From: Gemmatimonadales bacterium
GTDB lineage: Bacteria; Gemmatimonadota; Gemmatimonadetes; Gemmatimonadales; GWC2-71-9
Length of the DNA: 8,877 bases
Direction of reading: 5' to 3'
Assembly (NCBI GenBank): GCA_013813145.1
Contig: JACCSE010000565.1
Coordinates: 1-8,877 of the forward strand
The notes beneath the pieces are model-generated. The model saw only the letters and a list, made by a program, of their open reading frames with translations, ran no database searches and had not been told where the DNA came from. This document shows positions 6,219 through 8,877 of the stretch, one piece after another (the first letter of the stretch is position 1; every line of letters starts with the position of its first letter). Both the position numbers and the translations under genes were made by a program.

Positions 6219-7136
6219 GTGGCGCTGAGCCGGGCCTCACCTCTCGATCGTCTTGCGCTCTACTTCGCCGGGGAGCCGACCCGGCAGGGAATTCTGGCTC
6301 GGGCGGCGCTGGGCCGACCCGCCCACGGCGACGCCGAGCTCGCCCGCCGGTGGATCGAACGGTCCGGCGCCGAGCTGCGCTCCGACGGGAGCGCTCGGGG
6401 CACCTCGGTGACCACGATCTGGCGCGCGCACGAGATGCTCGACCTCGGCGCCTCGCCGGATGCGGCACCGCTCGACCGGGTGCTCCGGTGGGTGCTCGAG
6501 CTTCAGGGCAGGCCCGGGGCGTTCGGCGAGGGATGCGACCGGGAACGGCACGGGCGGCGGCTCTGCGAGCACTTCGTGCTCGGCTTCTTCGCTCCAGCGC
6601 CACCCTTGCAGCGTCTCGCGCCGGTCACCCTTCCCAATGGCAAGATCTACCGCGCCGAGTCGGCCGCCCGCTTCGCGTCGAGCTGCCTGGCCCTCCGTGC
6701 GGCACTGCGGTCGGGCCACCGCGACCGACGGGTGGTACGCCAGCACGTCACCAGCCTCGTCTGTCTCGCGGATCAATGGACCACGTGGACCGGCTACTTC
6801 TCCCCCGACCTGATCATCGCGGCCTTGCACGCCCTGGCCCACGCGGGCCCGGAGAGAGGCGAGGTAGTGGAGCGGCTCAGCTCGCTCGCGGCGGCGCATC
6901 AGGATAGGGACGGGCTCTGGCCCAACGCCGATCTCTTTCACGTGCTCGACGCGTTGCTGGCGGCCGGAACCCAGGCGGGGCTGGCGGCGGTTCGACGCGC
7001 GGTGCCGGCGCTCGCGGCGCGACAGCGCCCGGACGGTGCCTTCGGTACCACCGCGCAGCAGGAGCGCGCGCTGATTGCGCTCCGGGCGATGCGGTGGGCG
7101 CACGAAGGCCAGGAGCCAAGGAGGGCGCCTTCCTAG
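6219..7136 (+). CDS. Hypothetical protein, alpha/alpha-toroid (prenyltransferase/terpene-cyclase repeat) like
   Basis: A 305-residue soluble-looking protein with no signal peptide or membrane helix. Helical repeats end in short Gly/aromatic turns of the type seen in prenyltransferase and squalene-oxidase repeats: LELQGRPGAFGEGC (93-106), AAHQDRDGLWPN (225-236) and RQRPDGAFGTTAQQERALIALRAM (268-291). The DGSARGTSVTTIWRAHEMLDLG segment (56-77) looks like one more unit. These suggest an alpha/alpha-toroid fold; no catalytic DXDD or zinc motif of the known enzymes was recognised, so the activity is unknown. An alternative GTG start at 6198 would add seven residues and overlap the amidohydrolase by 14 bases; GTG 6219, 7 bases after its TAA, avoids this overlap. 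Neither has a good Shine-Dalgarno. It lies in line with the amidohydrolase and 40 bases ahead of selD, so cotranscription is likely. Confidence 0.72.
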   Translation: MALSRASPLDRLALYFAGEPTRQGILARAALGRPAHGDAELARRWIERSGAELRSDGSARGTSVTTIWRAHEMLDLGASPDAAPLDRVLRWVLELQGRPGAFGEGCDRERHGRRLCEHFVLGFFAPAPPLQRLAPVTLPNGKIYRAESAARFASSCLALRAALRSGHRDRRVVRQHVTSLVCLADQWTTWTGYFSPDLIIAALHALAHAGPERGEVVERLSSLAAAHQDRDGLWPNADLFHVLDALLAAGTQAGLAAVRRAVPALAARQRPDGAFGTTAQQERALIALRAMRWAHEGQEPRRAPS

Positions 7137-7176
7137 ACCCTTGACTCTCAGCCCTCGACTTCCCCTTCTTCCCGCC

Positions 7177-8250
7177 ATGCCCCAGCAGCCGACCGACCAG
7201 AAGCCCCGGATCCGCCTGACCACGCTCTCCCACGGAGCCGGTTGAGCCTGCAAGCTCGGCCCCGCCGAGTTGGCGCAGGTGCTGCGCCATCTGCCGAACG
7301 TCGGGGACGCGAGAGTCCTCGTCGACGCCGCGACCAGGGACGACGCGGCGGTCTTTCGCCTGTCGGAGGATCGCGCGCTGGTGGCCACGGTGGACTTCTT
7401 CACGCCCATCGTGGACGATGCGGCGGCGTGGGGGGCGATCGCCGCGGCCAACGCGCTGAGCGACGTCTACGCCATGGGGGCAACACCCCTCTTCGCCCTC
7501 AACCTGGTGGGTTGGCCGCGGGAGCAGCTCCCGTTCGAGCTGCTGGGCGAGGTGCTGGCCGGCGCGAGCGGGGTGATGGAGCGCGCCCGGTGCCTGGTGC
7601 TCGGCGGTCACTCCATCGACTCGGTCGAACCGCTGGTCGGGATGGCCGTCGTGGGTGAAGTGCACCCCGATCGGATGCTGACCAACGCCGGCGCCTCCCC
7701 CGGCGACGCCCTGGTACTCACCAAGCCGCTGGGCACCGGCCTCCTGGCGACGGCGCTCAAGCGGGGGTCGCTGCTGGAGACCGGCATGGCGGAGGCAGTG
7801 CGCTCGATGACGACGCTCAACGATGGCGCCGCGCGGGCGGCGCTCCGGATCGGCGTGAGTGCCGCGACCGACGTCACCGGCTTCGGCCTGCTCGGGCACC
7901 TCGCCCACATGTTGGACGCGAGCCGGGTGGCGGCAGAGATCGCTTACGAGTCGCTGCCGATCCTCGCTCACGCCTGGAATCTCGCCTCCCGCGGCATCGT
8001 GCCGGGTGGCACTCAGCGCAATCTCGACGCGACCGCGGAGCGGGTGGCGTGGGCGGAGGACCTGACCGAGCCGGATCGCCTCCTCTGCTGCGATGCGCAG
8101 ACGTCCGGCGGGCTGCTGCTGGCGGTGCCCGGGGAGAAGGAGGCGGCCTTGCTGGACGCGCTGCGGAGCGAGGAAACCCCGGCAGCGGCGGTGGTGGGGA
8201 GGGTGGTGGCGGGGGAGGCGGGACGGATCGCAGTCACGCGCCGTCTCTGA
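7177..8250 (+). CDS. selD: Selenophosphate synthetase containing selenocysteine (UGA at codon 23)
   Basis: SelD makes selenophosphate from selenide and ATP, the selenium donor for Sec-tRNA and selenouridine. Read through the in-frame TGA at 7243-7245, the product has 357 residues, close to the 347 of E. coli SelD. The N-terminus RIRLTTLSHGAG-U23-ACK26 aligns with E. coli IRLTQYSHGAG-C17-GCK20, so the TGA stands exactly at the catalytic Cys and the essential Lys follows. Further conserved blocks are RDDAAVF (54-60), VDFFTPIVD (72-80), ANALSDVYAMGA (91-102), LGGHSID (142-148), LTKPLGTG (181-188), ATDVTGFGLLGH (230-241) and CDAQTSGG (305-312). Domain order and length are intact, so this is not decay. 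ATG 7177 is the start that keeps the conserved N-terminus; no Shine-Dalgarno is seen, and the leader is pyrimidine-rich. Calling from TTG 7270 would remove the active site. One difference from E. coli: Ala24 replaces the Gly of CGCK. Confidence 0.95.
7243..7245 (+). other. selD: In-frame TGA predicted to encode selenocysteine
   Basis: This TGA is codon 23 of selD, flanked by GGT (Gly) and GCC (Ala). The same frame is coding on both sides: conserved SelD sequence lies in the 22 codons before and in all 334 codons after. SelD homologues carry either Cys or Sec at precisely this site, so recoding is far more likely than a nonsense mutation. Sequencing error (TGC or TGT read as TGA) cannot be excluded from one read of the sequence. 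Confidence 0.9.
7256..7297 (+). promoter_or_regulatory. Candidate bacterial SECIS element in selD
   Basis: A perfect 8-bp stem, TGGCGCAG (7271-7278) with CTGCGCCA (7282-7289), closes a GTG triloop. A lower stem TCGGC (7256-7260) with GCCGA (7293-7297) can form beneath an asymmetric internal loop. The tip reads GCAGGTGCTGC; from memory the E. coli fdhF SECIS tip reads GCAGGUCUGC, with the G-U that SelB contacts. About 32-33 bases separate the TGA from the loop, within the 16-37 range I recall for bacterial SECIS models, and the loop begins with G. A bulged U as in fdhF could be T7270, but that is uncertain. SelB binding is inferred. Confidence 0.65.
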
Positions 8251-8281
8251 CAGTCCGAGCCGAATACTTCATCCTTCGCCC

Positions 8282-8506
8282 ATGTCGCCCCTCCGGTGGA
8301 CCACCGACCGCATGGATCAGCTCGAGCGCGCCGCGCGGGACGGGTTGCGGGTGGCGCTCGCCCGGCGGGGAACCGAGTATATCGTGACCGCGCTCCGGGT
8401 CACCTCGGTCGGACGGCACGAAGCGCTGATCGCGCGGCTGCCGATGACCGGCGAGGAGCTCATCTTCCGACTCGATCAGATCGACTCCTTCCAGGTGATC
8501 GGTTGA
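8282..8506 (+). CDS. Small hypothetical protein, translationally linked to the RNase H-like gene
   Basis: A 74-residue protein starting at ATG 8282, 31 bases after the selD stop, and ending at TGA 8504-8506. It opens with a short helix-like segment (WTTDRMDQLERAARDG, 6-21). This is followed by alternating hydrophobic and charged residues suggesting a small beta-rich fold (LRVALARRGTEYIVTALRV, then EALIARLPMTGEELIFRLDQIDSFQVI). No Cys, signal peptide or membrane helix is present, and I do not recognise the family. The stop overlaps the TTG start of the RNase H-like gene (TTGA), so the two are probably produced together and may work on the same nucleic-acid substrate; that link is inference. 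No Shine-Dalgarno is visible. The frame is open far upstream, but that region is selD in another frame. Confidence 0.68.
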   Translation: MSPLRWTTDRMDQLERAARDGLRVALARRGTEYIVTALRVTSVGRHEALIARLPMTGEELIFRLDQIDSFQVIG

Positions 8507-8877
8507 GCCGGGTCGCGATCCTTCATCTGGACGAGAGCTGCCTGGGTAACGGCCGCGAGGGTGACAACCCGGGCGGGGGTGGCGGCCTGATCGAAAGCCG
8601 GGTGCCAAGCGGCAGGATCGAGCGGCGCGATTTCTACATCCACGCGCCGGCGACGACCAACAACCGCATGGCGCTCAGCGGGGCCATCGCCGCGCTCCAA
8701 CTGCTGGCGCAGAAGGGCGCCCGCTTGCGGGCGCTGATCGTCTCCGACTCCGAGTATCTCGTGAAGGGGATGCGCGAGTGGGTCCCGGGGTGGGCCTCCC
8801 GGGGCTGGAGGCGGAAGACCGGCCCGATCGAGAATCTCGAGCTCTGGCAGGCGTTGACCGCCTCCGCCCGGCTGCAC
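8503..8877 (+). CDS. rnhA: RNase HI-like protein, 3' end beyond window
   Basis: The first 125 residues of a ribonuclease H fold protein, open at the window edge. RNase HI cuts the RNA strand of RNA/DNA hybrids. Visible motifs, with E. coli equivalents: LHLD10-ESCLGN (FTD10-GSCLGN), NPGGGGGLIE (NPGPGGYGAIL), TTNNRMALSGAIAAL (TTNNRMELMAAIVAL), VSD82-SEYLVKGMREWVPGW (STD70-SQYVRQGITQWIHNW), RGWRRKTGPIENLELWQAL (KGW/RGWK..KPVKNVDLWQRL). Two of the catalytic acids, D10 and D82, are present. The Glu of NNRMEL (E48 in E. coli) is Ala57 here, and Glu replaces the Gly after D10. The fourth acid would lie outside the window. The start is TTG 8503, overlapping the upstream stop as TTGA, with AGGTGA (8493-8498) four bases ahead. 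The family is clear; whether it is a standard active RNase HI is open. Confidence 0.88.
   Translation, partial: MSRVAILHLDESCLGNGREGDNPGGGGGLIESRVPSGRIERRDFYIHAPATTNNRMALSGAIAALQLLAQKGARLRALIVSDSEYLVKGMREWVPGWASRGWRRKTGPIENLELWQALTASARLH

Noticed and set aside
6237..7971. Minus-strand frames 6237-7451 and 6877-7971
   Set aside because: They are antisense to the toroid-like gene and selD, are His/Arg/Pro-rich and show no conserved motif.
7270..8250. SelD as a shorter 326-residue protein starting at TTG 7270, or as a pseudogene
   Set aside because: That start removes the glycine-rich loop, the catalytic Cys/Sec position and the essential Lys. The 31 codons before it match SelD in the same frame, apart from TGA at the one position known to be Sec in homologues, and nothing else in the gene is damaged.

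Overview
The window is GC-rich bacterial DNA, about two thirds or more G+C by eye, packed with genes and strongly codon-biased. The gene set includes a secreted BIG2/TolB-propeller protein, a lipoprotein amidohydrolase, a lysine/alanine-rich H1-like protein, SelD and an RNase H-like protein. It suggests a soil or sediment bacterium of the Gemmatimonadota type. That placement is inferred from gene style; Acidobacteriota or Myxococcota are not excluded. No tRNA, rRNA, CRISPR array, integrase or transposase was seen, and no gene-free stretch exceeds 300 bases.

Left part (36-4043), all on the minus strand, reads as one operon from right to left. It encodes an exported protein with five Ig-like repeats and a TolB-type propeller, then a medium-chain dehydrogenase/quinone oxidoreductase 22 bp downstream, then a five-helix membrane protein of the 'conserved TM helix' (mechanosensitive-channel-related) type that overlaps the dehydrogenase by 4 bp (GTGA). 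A possible G-quadruplex motif lies at the operon's 3' end.

Middle (4044-4741). A 199-bp divergent spacer carries a candidate minus-strand promoter and two copies of a small hairpin. Beyond it is a plus-strand gene with a strong Shine-Dalgarno site for a very basic histone H1-like protein containing a 15-bp tandem repeat. A clear intrinsic terminator follows.

Right part (4832-8877), all plus strand and closely spaced: lipoprotein metal-dependent amidohydrolase, a protein that looks like an alpha/alpha toroid, selD, a 74-residue protein of unknown function, and an RNase HI-like gene that runs off the window.

The main result is that selD is interrupted by an in-frame TGA exactly at its catalytic cysteine (GAG-U-ACK). 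A hairpin downstream of the TGA has a GCAGGU apical segment like that of the E. coli fdhF SECIS. The gene is therefore best read as a selenocysteine-containing selenophosphate synthetase of 357 residues. A caller that treats TGA only as stop would start the protein at TTG 7270 and lose the active site. This implies that the organism has a working Sec decoding system (SelA, SelB, tRNA-Sec) elsewhere. A second oddity is the RNase H-like protein, which has Ala where the family's catalytic Glu normally stands.
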